A stretch of 9,664 nucleotides of DNA from Phycisphaerales bacterium UBA7708 (GTDB lineage Bacteria > Planctomycetota > Phycisphaerae > Sedimentisphaerales > Anaerohalosphaeraceae). The stretch is taken from positions 13,270 to 22,933 of the forward strand of contig DLFY01000303.1 of the NCBI GenBank assembly GCA_002482415.1. Reading direction: 5' to 3'. The notes under the pieces were generated by a model. It saw only the letters and a program-made list of their open reading frames with translations, ran no database searches and was not told where the DNA came from. Of the stretch, positions 1-7,470 are shown piece by piece. How positions within the stretch are numbered: position 1 is the first letter of the stretch; every line of letters starts with the position of its first letter. A program made the translations under genes and the position numbers.

Positions 1-976
1 TGAAGAGGATTGCGTCGCGGCGACGGCCGATTACGACTGTGCCGGCATTCAGAAGTATATGGAGTCCGGCAAGGAACAGCCATTCTGCCTGGTTGTAGGC
101 CTGGTCGTGCCGCATGTGCTCTGGACGGTGGGGGATGCGAGCCATTTCGATATTGCGAAACTGAAACTGCCGGATAATCTGGCCAATACCCCTGAAACGC
201 GACGTGATTATGCCAGTTATCTGGCTGAAATTGAAGTGCTGGATAAGAAAATCGGGGACATTCTGGATACCCTCGATAAAACCGGCCGTGCGGAGGACAC
301 GCTGGTCATCTTTACCTCGGAGCAGGGGGCGCAATTCCCCGGGTGTAAATGGACCAATTATGAATGCGGTTTGCATACGGGCTTTGTGGTTCGCTGGCCG
401 GGCCGGGTCAAACCCAACACCCGGACCGATGCGATGATTCAATATGCCGATGTGCTGCCGACGCTGATCGAGGCCGCCGGCGGGACGGTCCAGCCGCTGC
501 AATTTGACGGCAGCAGTTTTCTGAGTGTGCTTCTGGAGCAGAGCGATACCCATCGCAAATATGTCTATGGCATGCATAATAATGTTCCCGAGGGGAGTCC
601 TTATCCGATTCGGTCGGTCCGGGATGAACGCTATCGCTATATTCGAAATTTACTGCCGGACAATCTGCATATCCAGAAATATGTGATGGGAATCAACGGC
701 ACCAAACACACGCATTACTGGAATACCTGGATGGAGGCAGCCAGCCAGCATGAACGGGCCAATAAGCTTGTGACACGATATATGAAGCGTCCTGCGGAAG
801 AACTTTACGACAGTCAGCAGGATCCGTACGAGCTGAATAATCTGGCGACGGATGAAAAATATGCGGACATTAAAAAGCGATTGTCCGCCGAGTTGGATCG
901 CTGGATGAAAGAGCAGAACGATCCGGGTGCGGCGCTGGATACCCGGCAGAGACTAAACGCGTCCCTGAAAATTTAA
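1..976 (+). CDS. Type I sulfatase (heparan N-sulfatase-like), C-terminal part; 5' end outside window
   Basis: The frame is open from base 2 to the TAA at 974-976, and an internal ATG at 59 is not the true start. Seen: the alkaline-phosphatase-fold half of a sulfatase, with a P-H-V-L-W segment (110-124), the metal-site strand ending in TSEQG (314-328), a following G-x-K-W (K at 347-349), an RWPG motif, DVLPT, and a C-terminal ELYD-x-x-x-DPYELNNLA region typical of sulfatases. The catalytic C-x-[PA]-S-R motif, whose Cys/Ser becomes formylglycine, must lie upstream of the window. EQG replaces the common D-[NHQ]-G metal motif; I believe this occurs in an S1 subfamily related to heparan N-sulfatase, from memory. 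The likely role is hydrolysis of sulfate esters or sulfamates on glycans, probably exported, but the signal peptide cannot be seen. It converges on the LamG gene downstream and ends at a strong hairpin. Family confidence is high; substrate is unknown. Confidence 0.9.
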   Translation, partial: EEDCVAATADYDCAGIQKYMESGKEQPFCLVVGLVVPHVLWTVGDASHFDIAKLKLPDNLANTPETRRDYASYLAEIEVLDKKIGDILDTLDKTGRAEDTLVIFTSEQGAQFPGCKWTNYECGLHTGFVVRWPGRVKPNTRTDAMIQYADVLPTLIEAAGGTVQPLQFDGSSFLSVLLEQSDTHRKYVYGMHNNVPEGSPYPIRSVRDERYRYIRNLLPDNLHIQKYVMGINGTKHTHYWNTWMEAASQHERANKLVTRYMKRPAEELYDSQQDPYELNNLATDEKYADIKKRLSAELDRWMKEQNDPGAALDTRQRLNASLKI

Positions 977-1017
977 GACAACACCTGATACATGTCGCAC
1001 CCCGAAGAAAAATGAAA

Positions 1018-1060
1018 GGGCCTGTGCCGATGGACAGCACAGGCCCCTGTTTTGTGTTGT
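1018..1060. terminator. Bidirectional rho-independent terminator
   Basis: A perfect 10-bp stem, GGGCCTGTGC (1018-1027) with GCACAGGCCC (1037-1046), encloses a 9-nt loop. On the + strand it is followed by a T-rich run (1048-1061), suiting the sulfatase gene. Read on the - strand it is followed by CTTTCATTTTTC (complement of 1006-1017), suiting the convergent gene that ends at 1092. One hairpin therefore appears to serve both genes. Confidence 0.88.
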
Positions 1061-1091
1061 TATGGCCGTTTCAGGATTATCTTAAAACCTG

Positions 1092-4025
1092 TTACAGCCC
1101 AGCCGAATTGTCGGCCAACCAATCCTTCATGAACATTAACAGATCGTCAACATCCACGGTGCAATCCTGGTCAAAATCATACTCAGGCTGTGTCCCCGGC
1201 AGGCACACATCGCCGCCCGGCACGGTCTGTTTATAGAGGGCCAGGACTTCACTGGCGGTCATGCCGTAATTATACAGGCGAATGTCATCCAGTGCCCCGT
1301 TGAAGAAATTGCCGCCCCAGGGCTTGCTGCTGACAGCCGAACCGCCGGTTGGATTAAGCTCGTCGGCGCCGAAGAGCAGATGGGCATTCGTCTTGGGTCC
1401 GAGGGTGAACGGCTTGGTAATCACCGCCCGGCCATTGATAAACAGGGTTGCATTGGTTCCATCAAAGGTCGATGCGATATGGACCCAGGTTTCATCCGCG
1501 GTCAGGGCCGTATTGGCAAACAGTGCCAGTTCGGCAATCTGAATGATATTGACCGAGGGTGTACGAATCTTTGAGACGTTCAGCTTGATCATCTTATACG
1601 CGGTCGCATTGGCCGGCAGATTGAAAGTCACGGTCTGATTTCGTGCCGTCCAGGACGTGGCCTTGGCGGTCTGGGTATCAATAACCGCCCATGTCACGCC
1701 GTCATTGGACCCTTCCAGTGTCCAGTTGTCCGGATCGCGTTCCGGAGCATCATTGGCCGAGGTGATTTGATACGAGGTGATCACATAGGCCCGATCTTCC
1801 GGGAAGATATAGGTCAGCCAGCCGGTATTCTGGAAGGCCAGCCATTTGCTGCCGGTGTCGCCGTCAAAGGCACGATAGGCACGTTCGTTGTAGTCGGTGC
1901 TGGGGTTTTCGGAGCTGAACTCAACATAGCCGCCCCGCGAAACCAGCGTTGCCTGTTCTGGAATCCGAGGCCCCTGCCACGAATCAGGCTGGTCTGCGGC
2001 GCGCAAATTCCGGAGCAAGTCCGCAGTTCCCAGATCCAGTTCGATCTGCCATCGCATATCGGAACCGCTCCAGGAATTGCGTTTGCCGATCAGACCCTGC
2101 CAGAGGTTATCCACATGGCCATTCCAGCGGGCCCACATCGCAACCGTCAACTGATTGGTCACGGTCGAGGGGTCCCAGGTTCCCAGGGACACGAATTGGT
2201 CCACGCCATTAAACAGCACCGCCTGTCCCAGTCCAGCTTTGCCGGTAATATACTGCACGGTCATGTCCGGCGTCACGGCATCCAGTGTATTGGGATCGTT
2301 GACCATATAAACGCCGTCCTTATCGCCGGGGGCGGACGAATCCAGCTCGTTGGCATGATCGTCGAGGTCACCATTCAGGGGGTAGTAGGCCATCAATTGT
2401 TTCACGGCAACCCGTGCAGCCCTGGATTCCACGGTTTTGACGCCGTTGGTAATCTCACAGGAATACAGGCCGTTATCGCTGGGCTGAAGGCCGGGCGTCG
2501 CGAGAACACTGCCGCCAACGCCGAGATACTGGCCGTCTTTTTTCCAGCTATACTGCAGCGGCAAGGCGCTTTCGGCGACCACCGTAAGCTGACCGGCAGT
2601 CCCCAGAGGCACAATGTGATCGATTGGCTGCTGGATAATGGTGATATCGGATGTGACGGTACTGAACGCCCAGACCGCCCCGGTACGGACGGTTGGAACT
2701 CCGCCGGGCTGATTATTGGGTTCGAGCACATCGACACGCCATTGATAGGCTTTGTCCATTTCCAGTGTTGGCTTAAAACTGTTTTGGGTAATCGATTGTT
2801 CCGTCAAAGGCTGTGCATACGGTCCAAAATACGCTTTCATTTGAGCCGACGGGTTCAGCGCCGGAGCCGTCCAGGTCAATGTCGCTTCCAGCGGCACATT
2901 GGCCTGGCCGTTGGCCGGATAGGGCTGGCTGGCATCATACGGAGCCACCAGAAGCCCTTCTTTCAAGACCGTACGCGAAATCTCCGGTGTCCAATAGGAC
3001 ACTTCCAGACCTTCCCCGCCGTCGTGTTCATACTGCATGGCAACGATACCGACCAATCCGGCATCGACATCAATCTGGCCGGCGCGATACTGCATTCCAT
3101 GAATCCCCTGGTTATCAGCAATCGGGGTCAATGATGCCCCTTGCTCCCACCAGTTGCCGACCCACAGAAAACTGCCGTCATCGGAACTGACACCCAGGCC
3201 GAGGGATTGAGCCTCTGAAGCAGGATAAATTCCCATTTCATACGCCAAAAAGAAATCTCGTCCCAGAAGGAACGATACGTTAAAGGTGCTGGTCATACCG
3301 AGAAAGTCAGCAACCCCTTCGGTAGAACGTACCAGGGAAATGTCGGGAAGCACCGTATTGTTATTATAGGGCGGTGCCAGAAGACCTTTCGGGTCGGCTG
3401 TCGACAGATTCCAGATTTCATATTTGACCAGATTATTGGAAGGAATCGCAAGGTCAAACGCCATATTAGCGGCCATTCGCAGGGTCCAGCCGTTTGTGTC
3501 CGGCCCGGAATAGGACGCCAGCAGGGTTTCTCCGCCGGTGCCTTCATACATACAGACCATCAGGCCATAGACGCCCGGCTGTAAATTAATGGTACCGCTG
3601 ACGGTTGTATCCCCCTGCCAGTTATCATTCAAGACAACCCGCGTCAGCGGCAGACTGTTGAGAAAACCCTGTTTGACAAACAGCAAGTCCGGATCGAGGG
3701 TTTCACCCAGCGGAACCCACCAGTCTCCAATCCACAGCATGCTGCCGTCATCGGAAGTAGTAGAAAAGGTGTATGTTCCGGCCTTTTTAATATAAATAAA
3801 AGCCGTTTCACGCACCGTGAAAGTGTCCGTATCTTCACGGGACCCCAGGCCGATATCGCCCAGATAAAAAGTCTGGACCGGATTTCGCAATCCCAGATAA
3901 TACGCATCGCCCTGGCCCGGGCCTTTCGCTTCATTCCAGACCTGGACTCGCACAGGGCTTTGTGCCCATGTCGGAACAAGTCCGGCGATCCATGCAATCA
4001 AAAGAACGACTAATAACTTCTTCAT
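1092..4025 (-). CDS. Secreted PA14-PA14-FN3-Ig-LamG(F5/8C insert)-dockerin-like protein, 977 aa
   Basis: Domains in order: signal peptide (1 to about 21, hydrophobic core, cut near TWA|Q); two PA14-like beta domains (about 28-185 and 200-347), each with SDDGS-x-LW-[IV]-G-x-WW (91-103, 281-293); an FN3-like segment (about 367-457, ending Q-W-R-V-D ... W-A-F-S-T); an Ig-like domain (460-541, Y-S-C near 521-523); a LamG/concanavalin-like domain starting at 542 and finishing near 933; and a C-terminal EF-hand-like half-dockerin (D950, D952, D954, D958, D961). A discoidin/F5/8C-like domain (about 690-838) interrupts the LamG domain. No catalytic domain is recognised. PA14, LamG and F5/8C modules usually bind carbohydrate or surfaces, so a secreted glycan-binding or adhesive role is inferred. 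The start is fixed by an SD (GGAGGA) 7 nt upstream. It lies 63 bp after the 1087-aa gene and is probably co-transcribed with it. Confidence 0.9.
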   Translation of the reverse strand: MKKLLVVLLIAWIAGLVPTWAQSPVRVQVWNEAKGPGQGDAYYLGLRNPVQTFYLGDIGLGSREDTDTFTVRETAFIYIKKAGTYTFSTTSDDGSMLWIGDWWVPLGETLDPDLLFVKQGFLNSLPLTRVVLNDNWQGDTTVSGTINLQPGVYGLMVCMYEGTGGETLLASYSGPDTNGWTLRMAANMAFDLAIPSNNLVKYEIWNLSTADPKGLLAPPYNNNTVLPDISLVRSTEGVADFLGMTSTFNVSFLLGRDFFLAYEMGIYPASEAQSLGLGVSSDDGSFLWVGNWWEQGASLTPIADNQGIHGMQYRAGQIDVDAGLVGIVAMQYEHDGGEGLEVSYWTPEISRTVLKEGLLVAPYDASQPYPANGQANVPLEATLTWTAPALNPSAQMKAYFGPYAQPLTEQSITQNSFKPTLEMDKAYQWRVDVLEPNNQPGGVPTVRTGAVWAFSTVTSDITIIQQPIDHIVPLGTAGQLTVVAESALPLQYSWKKDGQYLGVGGSVLATPGLQPSDNGLYSCEITNGVKTVESRAARVAVKQLMAYYPLNGDLDDHANELDSSAPGDKDGVYMVNDPNTLDAVTPDMTVQYITGKAGLGQAVLFNGVDQFVSLGTWDPSTVTNQLTVAMWARWNGHVDNLWQGLIGKRNSWSGSDMRWQIELDLGTADLLRNLRAADQPDSWQGPRIPEQATLVSRGGYVEFSSENPSTDYNERAYRAFDGDTGSKWLAFQNTGWLTYIFPEDRAYVITSYQITSANDAPERDPDNWTLEGSNDGVTWAVIDTQTAKATSWTARNQTVTFNLPANATAYKMIKLNVSKIRTPSVNIIQIAELALFANTALTADETWVHIASTFDGTNATLFINGRAVITKPFTLGPKTNAHLLFGADELNPTGGSAVSSKPWGGNFFNGALDDIRLYNYGMTASEVLALYKQTVPGGDVCLPGTQPEYDFDQDCTVDVDDLLMFMKDWLADNSAGL

Positions 4026-4032
4026 TGTAAAG

Positions 4033-4038
4033 TCCTCC
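4033..4038 (-). promoter_or_regulatory. Shine-Dalgarno site of the 977-aa gene
   Basis: GGAGGA on the - strand lies 7 nt before the ATG at 4025-4023. It supports this start and independent translation initiation after the 63-bp intergenic gap (4026-4088). That gap shows no terminator hairpin, consistent with read-through from the upstream gene. Confidence 0.85.
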
Positions 4039-4088
4039 GTTCAACTGATATTGTTTATCGTCATCATCTCTTATCCCTGTGCTGCACG

Positions 4089-7000
4089 TCATGGTGTCAC
4101 CAGGGAGCTGTTCATCCAGGCCGCGGCAAAGACTGCAAAGTCTTCCAGGTTCACGACGCAATCTTCTGTGAAATCATACGTCGGTATCTCGGCACAAACA
4201 CTGCCGCCGGCAAGACTGACATACAAATCCGCCACAGCAGACGGAGACAGGGCATAGTTGAACACACGAACTTCATCGACCCAGCCTGTAAAGACCGGAG
4301 AGATGCCCGGACCGTATCCGGTACGCGCCCAGACTCCCACCACAAAGGGCTGTTCATTCTGGAGATTGAACGTCAGAGCATAGTCATCGATCTTCTGCCC
4401 GTTGACGAAAATCTTGACCCGCTGCCCGTCATAGGTCAGCGCGATATGTGTCCAGGTCATAAAACTGGGGGTCACGGTAAAGGTACGGTTTCCATTTCCC
4501 CAGGCATCGATCATCCAGACATTGCCGGTTCCGGCGACGGTACGAAGCCCCACGACCTGTTCGGCTTTGCCATAGGTTCCAATCGAGAAGACTCCGCCGT
4601 CATCCCCGGCCTGATTCTTGACCCATAGACTGAAGGTTTTGGGAATGGCCCCTTCGATACCCAGGTCATACGCCGTGGCGCCGCTGTTGACACACGCGGC
4701 ATTGGGATCGCCAAGTCCCGTCAGATAGATGGCTTTGCCGGCAATACCCTGCTGGAGACCGCCATAGGAGACCTGGGCATTCGCACCGCCGGAGGAAACG
4801 AGGGTCCCGTCAAAACCGCTGTCCGACATATCCGGCACTGTATTGCCGGTTATTTCATCGAACGAATAATACAGGACCTGACGTTTGGTCATGATAGAAG
4901 CATTATCCGAGATGGCAATTCCCGACGAATTCACGGGGACACAGTAATACTTGCCTTCATGGGCGATTTCACTGATTGACAGCGTCACTGAACAGTCATA
5001 CCACCGTTTGCCATTGCGGTTAATTTCGACCGGACTGCTGCCGGTATAGACCACCTGGTCATCCCCGTTCAGGTCGGTGTCTTTTGCTCCGATGACCCGT
5101 TTCCAGATATAGGACTGGAGGGCCACGGTATCGTCATTGAGGGTTGTTGCAACACAGTTGAGCGTCACAGAGGCCGGGATATCGACCACGGTAAGCCGCT
5201 GGGGCTGCGTGCTGATTTCCGGCACAGCTTTGACCGTATTAATCGCAAAAACAAATCCATCCTGGGTTCCGTTGCCGGCCGCGGAAGTGGCTGCGATTCG
5301 ATAGTACCACGTCTGGTCATGTGCCAGATTCAGGATGCCTGCATTGGTGATTGTGGCCGTCAGGCCGGTAATATTGGAGGCAACCGGCTGCAATCCGCTT
5401 TGGGGATTTTCCACCTGGCTGCGGTCCTGTGACATGTAAACATCATACGTGGTGTCACAGGGGGCATACTGAGCCTTGTCCCAGGTCAGGGTAATCTGGC
5501 TTGCATTATAATGCAGCCAGCCATTGCTGTCGATGGGACTGAAGACAACTTCATCCGGAGTCCAGGGGGCCTCAAACAGCGGCTTGCCATTGACCGTGGC
5601 ATCCGAGAAAGTGGCTGTCGTCAGTACCCCGGCATCGTGAGCCGTCACGGCAAGACCAATATAAACCGGATCGGACATCGCAAAGACCTGCGGGCTGTCA
5701 ATTTCATTATTGCCGGCCATCAGGGTCCAGTTAATCCCATCATAAGACCAATACCCCTGAAATTCATTGGTTGCCGCATCACGGGTCAGCCTGACCCAAT
5801 ACGGGGTATTGTTATTCCAGTCGGGATCCCCGAGATTCTGGTTGCCATTGTCATCGGCATCGGTGGTGAAACGTCCCTGCCAGGCAGGCCCCTGTGTTGC
5901 GGTGGCGGCCATGGTGGCATGAATACTGGCCGGAGTCAGTTGATCCCGAATCATGACCCCGAACTTCCGCCATTCATTCGAACCGCCGGACATGCTGAGG
6001 ACTTTGACACGCAGATCAATATCCCCATAGAATTCACGATAGGCAAAATGGAACTGGTCGGCAGGCCCCCATATATCGGCTCCATTTCCGGTCACGGTAA
6101 TCACCCCATTGTCGGCAATCGAGGCGCTGCCGGCGGCCGAGGGTAAGCCAATATCCTGATTCTGCATCAGATAGGCGCCGACACGCAGCTTGACCAGGTT
6201 GGATTCAACCGAACCCGAGTCGTTGCTGACAACACAGTAGTAATCCCCTTCGACACCGGTGGTATAGCTGGTGGCTGTTCCAACTAAAGTGTCGTTGGTC
6301 TGTCCGTTAAGGAGTTTGGAATCCCGCTGACCCACTACCTTATACCATGCATAGGTAATCGTCCCGCCAAAACCCGGCTTGGTCGGTTCTGCGGTGATCG
6401 TGAAAGTCCCTTCACAGTCGAATCCGAGATTCAAATCCTGGGGCTGCTTGGTAATTGCCGGAGCCCAGATTTCAGTATAAAACCACCAGGTATCGCCAAC
6501 CGCGGTATTGGGGTCGCCGGCTGACGCATCCACACGCCAGTAATAAATCTGATCCGCAGCCAGAACCGGTGAATTAATCTGGGGTTCGGTTACGGTTCCC
6601 AGTAAATCCTCTTCCTGCAAATTGGGGTCATTACTGAAATACACTTTGTATTGCGTAATCCCTGTTCCGACGGGATCCCAGCTTAACGTCTGGACACCCA
6701 CTCCGACATTCGACTCGTCGCGGGCCGGGGCGGGATTTTCCACGCCGATTGCGGATTCAGTCATACTATTCAAATACAGCATGCACGAGTTTGGAATAAT
6801 CATGTTTTCCAGATTGGCCAGCGTGGCGGCCTTGCCTATCGGCTCAGGTCCTTCCCAGGCCACTCGCAGGAAACCGCCTCCGGTTCCATCACGCCAGAGA
6901 CCTTCAAGCCAGTAGAGTTTTCCTTGGGTCAGAAATATCGGTGCGGATTTCTGGGTCGCAAATTTAGTCCATTCGTTGTAGTTGGTCCAGTCATCGTGGA

Positions 7001-7352
7001 AACATATCAGGGTCTTATTGGCAGGATTGCCATCGGGACTGAGCCAGACACGGCAGTGGTCATCCGCAGCAATCCGGAAGGTGTACTCGCCTGTCATTGG
7101 AGCAATTAACCACCCGGTCATCTGCCCCACCCAGTAATCCCGCGGCTCATCAGGTGTCTGGAAGCTCGTCAGAAACTGTATGTTTCGAGTTTGACCTGCG
7201 TTCCAATTATAGATTGCCTGCAGGTCATTCAGATTCCCGGGCGGCTGGGTTACCTCGTTGTGCCACCATTCATACAGAATTTGGCCGGTATCGGCATGAA
7301 CAGTCCAGACTAATCCCAGACATAACATCATTACATACAACCATTTCTTCAT
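4089..7352 (-). CDS. Secreted PA14-FN3-Ig-DUF1349-like-FN3-Ig-LamG-dockerin-like protein, 1087 aa
   Basis: Domains in order: signal peptide (1-20, cut near VHA|D); a PA14-like domain (about 24-168, with T-G-E-Y-T-F and A-D-D-H-C); an FN3-like domain (205-294, Y-W-R-V-D); an Ig-like domain (298-391, C313 and C373); a DUF1349-like concanavalin fold (396-588, with FGVMIRD and Y-W-V-R-L-x-R); an FN3-like domain (595-706); an Ig-like domain (711-823, C733 and C804); a LamG domain (826-1043, with W-T-H-I-A-L-T-Y-D-G and a final VDEVRVFNYALS); and an EF-hand-like half-dockerin (D1060, D1064, N1068, D1071). No enzyme domain is recognised, so a secreted glycan-binding or surface role is inferred. An in-frame TTG at 7370 would add six residues, but the ATG at 7352 sits 6 nt after GGAGGA and directly begins the signal peptide MKKWLYV, so it is preferred. 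It is the first gene of a probable two-gene operon. Confidence 0.9.
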   Translation of the reverse strand: MKKWLYVMMLCLGLVWTVHADTGQILYEWWHNEVTQPPGNLNDLQAIYNWNAGQTRNIQFLTSFQTPDEPRDYWVGQMTGWLIAPMTGEYTFRIAADDHCRVWLSPDGNPANKTLICFHDDWTNYNEWTKFATQKSAPIFLTQGKLYWLEGLWRDGTGGGFLRVAWEGPEPIGKAATLANLENMIIPNSCMLYLNSMTESAIGVENPAPARDESNVGVGVQTLSWDPVGTGITQYKVYFSNDPNLQEEDLLGTVTEPQINSPVLAADQIYYWRVDASAGDPNTAVGDTWWFYTEIWAPAITKQPQDLNLGFDCEGTFTITAEPTKPGFGGTITYAWYKVVGQRDSKLLNGQTNDTLVGTATSYTTGVEGDYYCVVSNDSGSVESNLVKLRVGAYLMQNQDIGLPSAAGSASIADNGVITVTGNGADIWGPADQFHFAYREFYGDIDLRVKVLSMSGGSNEWRKFGVMIRDQLTPASIHATMAATATQGPAWQGRFTTDADDNGNQNLGDPDWNNNTPYWVRLTRDAATNEFQGYWSYDGINWTLMAGNNEIDSPQVFAMSDPVYIGLAVTAHDAGVLTTATFSDATVNGKPLFEAPWTPDEVVFSPIDSNGWLHYNASQITLTWDKAQYAPCDTTYDVYMSQDRSQVENPQSGLQPVASNITGLTATITNAGILNLAHDQTWYYRIAATSAAGNGTQDGFVFAINTVKAVPEISTQPQRLTVVDIPASVTLNCVATTLNDDTVALQSYIWKRVIGAKDTDLNGDDQVVYTGSSPVEINRNGKRWYDCSVTLSISEIAHEGKYYCVPVNSSGIAISDNASIMTKRQVLYYSFDEITGNTVPDMSDSGFDGTLVSSGGANAQVSYGGLQQGIAGKAIYLTGLGDPNAACVNSGATAYDLGIEGAIPKTFSLWVKNQAGDDGGVFSIGTYGKAEQVVGLRTVAGTGNVWMIDAWGNGNRTFTVTPSFMTWTHIALTYDGQRVKIFVNGQKIDDYALTFNLQNEQPFVVGVWARTGYGPGISPVFTGWVDEVRVFNYALSPSAVADLYVSLAGGSVCAEIPTYDFTEDCVVNLEDFAVFAAAWMNSSLVTP

Positions 7353-7358
7353 GTTCAA

Positions 7359-7364
7359 TCCTCC
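7359..7364 (-). promoter_or_regulatory. Shine-Dalgarno site deciding the start of the 1087-aa gene
   Basis: GGAGGA on the - strand lies 6 nt before the ATG at 7352-7350. If translation began at the upstream in-frame TTG (7370), this SD would lie inside the coding sequence, so the ATG start is favoured. Confidence 0.85.
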
Positions 7365-7373
7365 ATTCAATAT

Positions 7374-7403
7374 CTAAGCTATTTGCTTGCAGAAACGGGT
7401 CAT
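7374..7403 (-). CDS. Possible leader micro-ORF 2, 9 codons (MTRFCKQIA)
   Basis: ATG at 7403-7401 runs nine codons to TAG (7376-7374) and stops 21 nt before the ATG of the 1087-aa gene, in the same frame. GGAGG (7414-7418) lies 10 nt upstream, a slightly long but workable spacing. There is no obvious attenuation-type codon run. It could be a regulatory leader peptide or a chance reading frame; only the SD-ATG arrangement supports it. Confidence 0.25.
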   Translation of the reverse strand: MTRFCKQIA

Positions 7404-7420
7404 GTCCACCTTGCCTCCAT

Positions 7421-7443
7421 CGCAGGTTTATCCGAAACCTGCG
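7421..7443 (-). promoter_or_regulatory. Leader hairpin, perfect 9-bp stem
   Basis: CGCAGGTTT (7421-7429) and AAACCTGCG (7435-7443) form a perfect 9-bp stem with a 5-nt loop. On the - strand it lies 69 nt before the 1087-aa start codon. It is not followed by a T-run on either strand, so it does not look like a terminator. It covers the stop codon of micro-ORF 1 (7428-7430), so a translating ribosome would disrupt it. A role as a 5'UTR control or mRNA-stability element is inferred. Confidence 0.55.
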
Positions 7444-7463
7444 TGCTGTACTCTGGTTATCAT
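7428..7463 (-). CDS. Possible leader micro-ORF 1, 11 codons (MITRVQHAGFG)
   Basis: ATG at 7463-7461 is followed by ten sense codons and TAA (7430-7428). A strong SD, AGGAGGA (7472-7478), lies 8 nt upstream, the best-looking SD in the leader. The reading frame crosses the 3' arm of a 6-bp hairpin (7442-7447 with 7465-7470) and ends inside the 9-bp hairpin 7421-7443, so translation would remodel both. It may be a leader peptide controlling the LamG operon. Without conservation data it remains a candidate. Confidence 0.3.
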   Translation of the reverse strand: MITRVQHAGFG

Positions 7464-7470
7464 AAGCACG
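7442..7470 (-). promoter_or_regulatory. Second leader hairpin, 6-bp stem around the micro-ORF 1 start
   Basis: CGTGCT (7442-7447) and AGCACG (7465-7470) are exact inverted repeats with a 17-nt loop that contains the micro-ORF 1 ATG. The stem abuts the AGGAGGA site (7472-7478) and shares two bases (7442-7443) with the neighbouring 9-bp hairpin, so the two helices would compete at their ends or stack. This is a modest structure by itself and more notable as part of a pair. Confidence 0.4.

Noticed and set aside
1767..3134. 455-codon open frame on the + strand inside the 977-aa gene
   Set aside because: It is the antisense shadow of a gene with clear signal peptide, SD and domains. Its length reflects the coding bias of the opposite strand.
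7421..7443. Leader hairpin considered as a terminator
   Set aside because: No T-run follows it on either strand, so intrinsic termination is unlikely.
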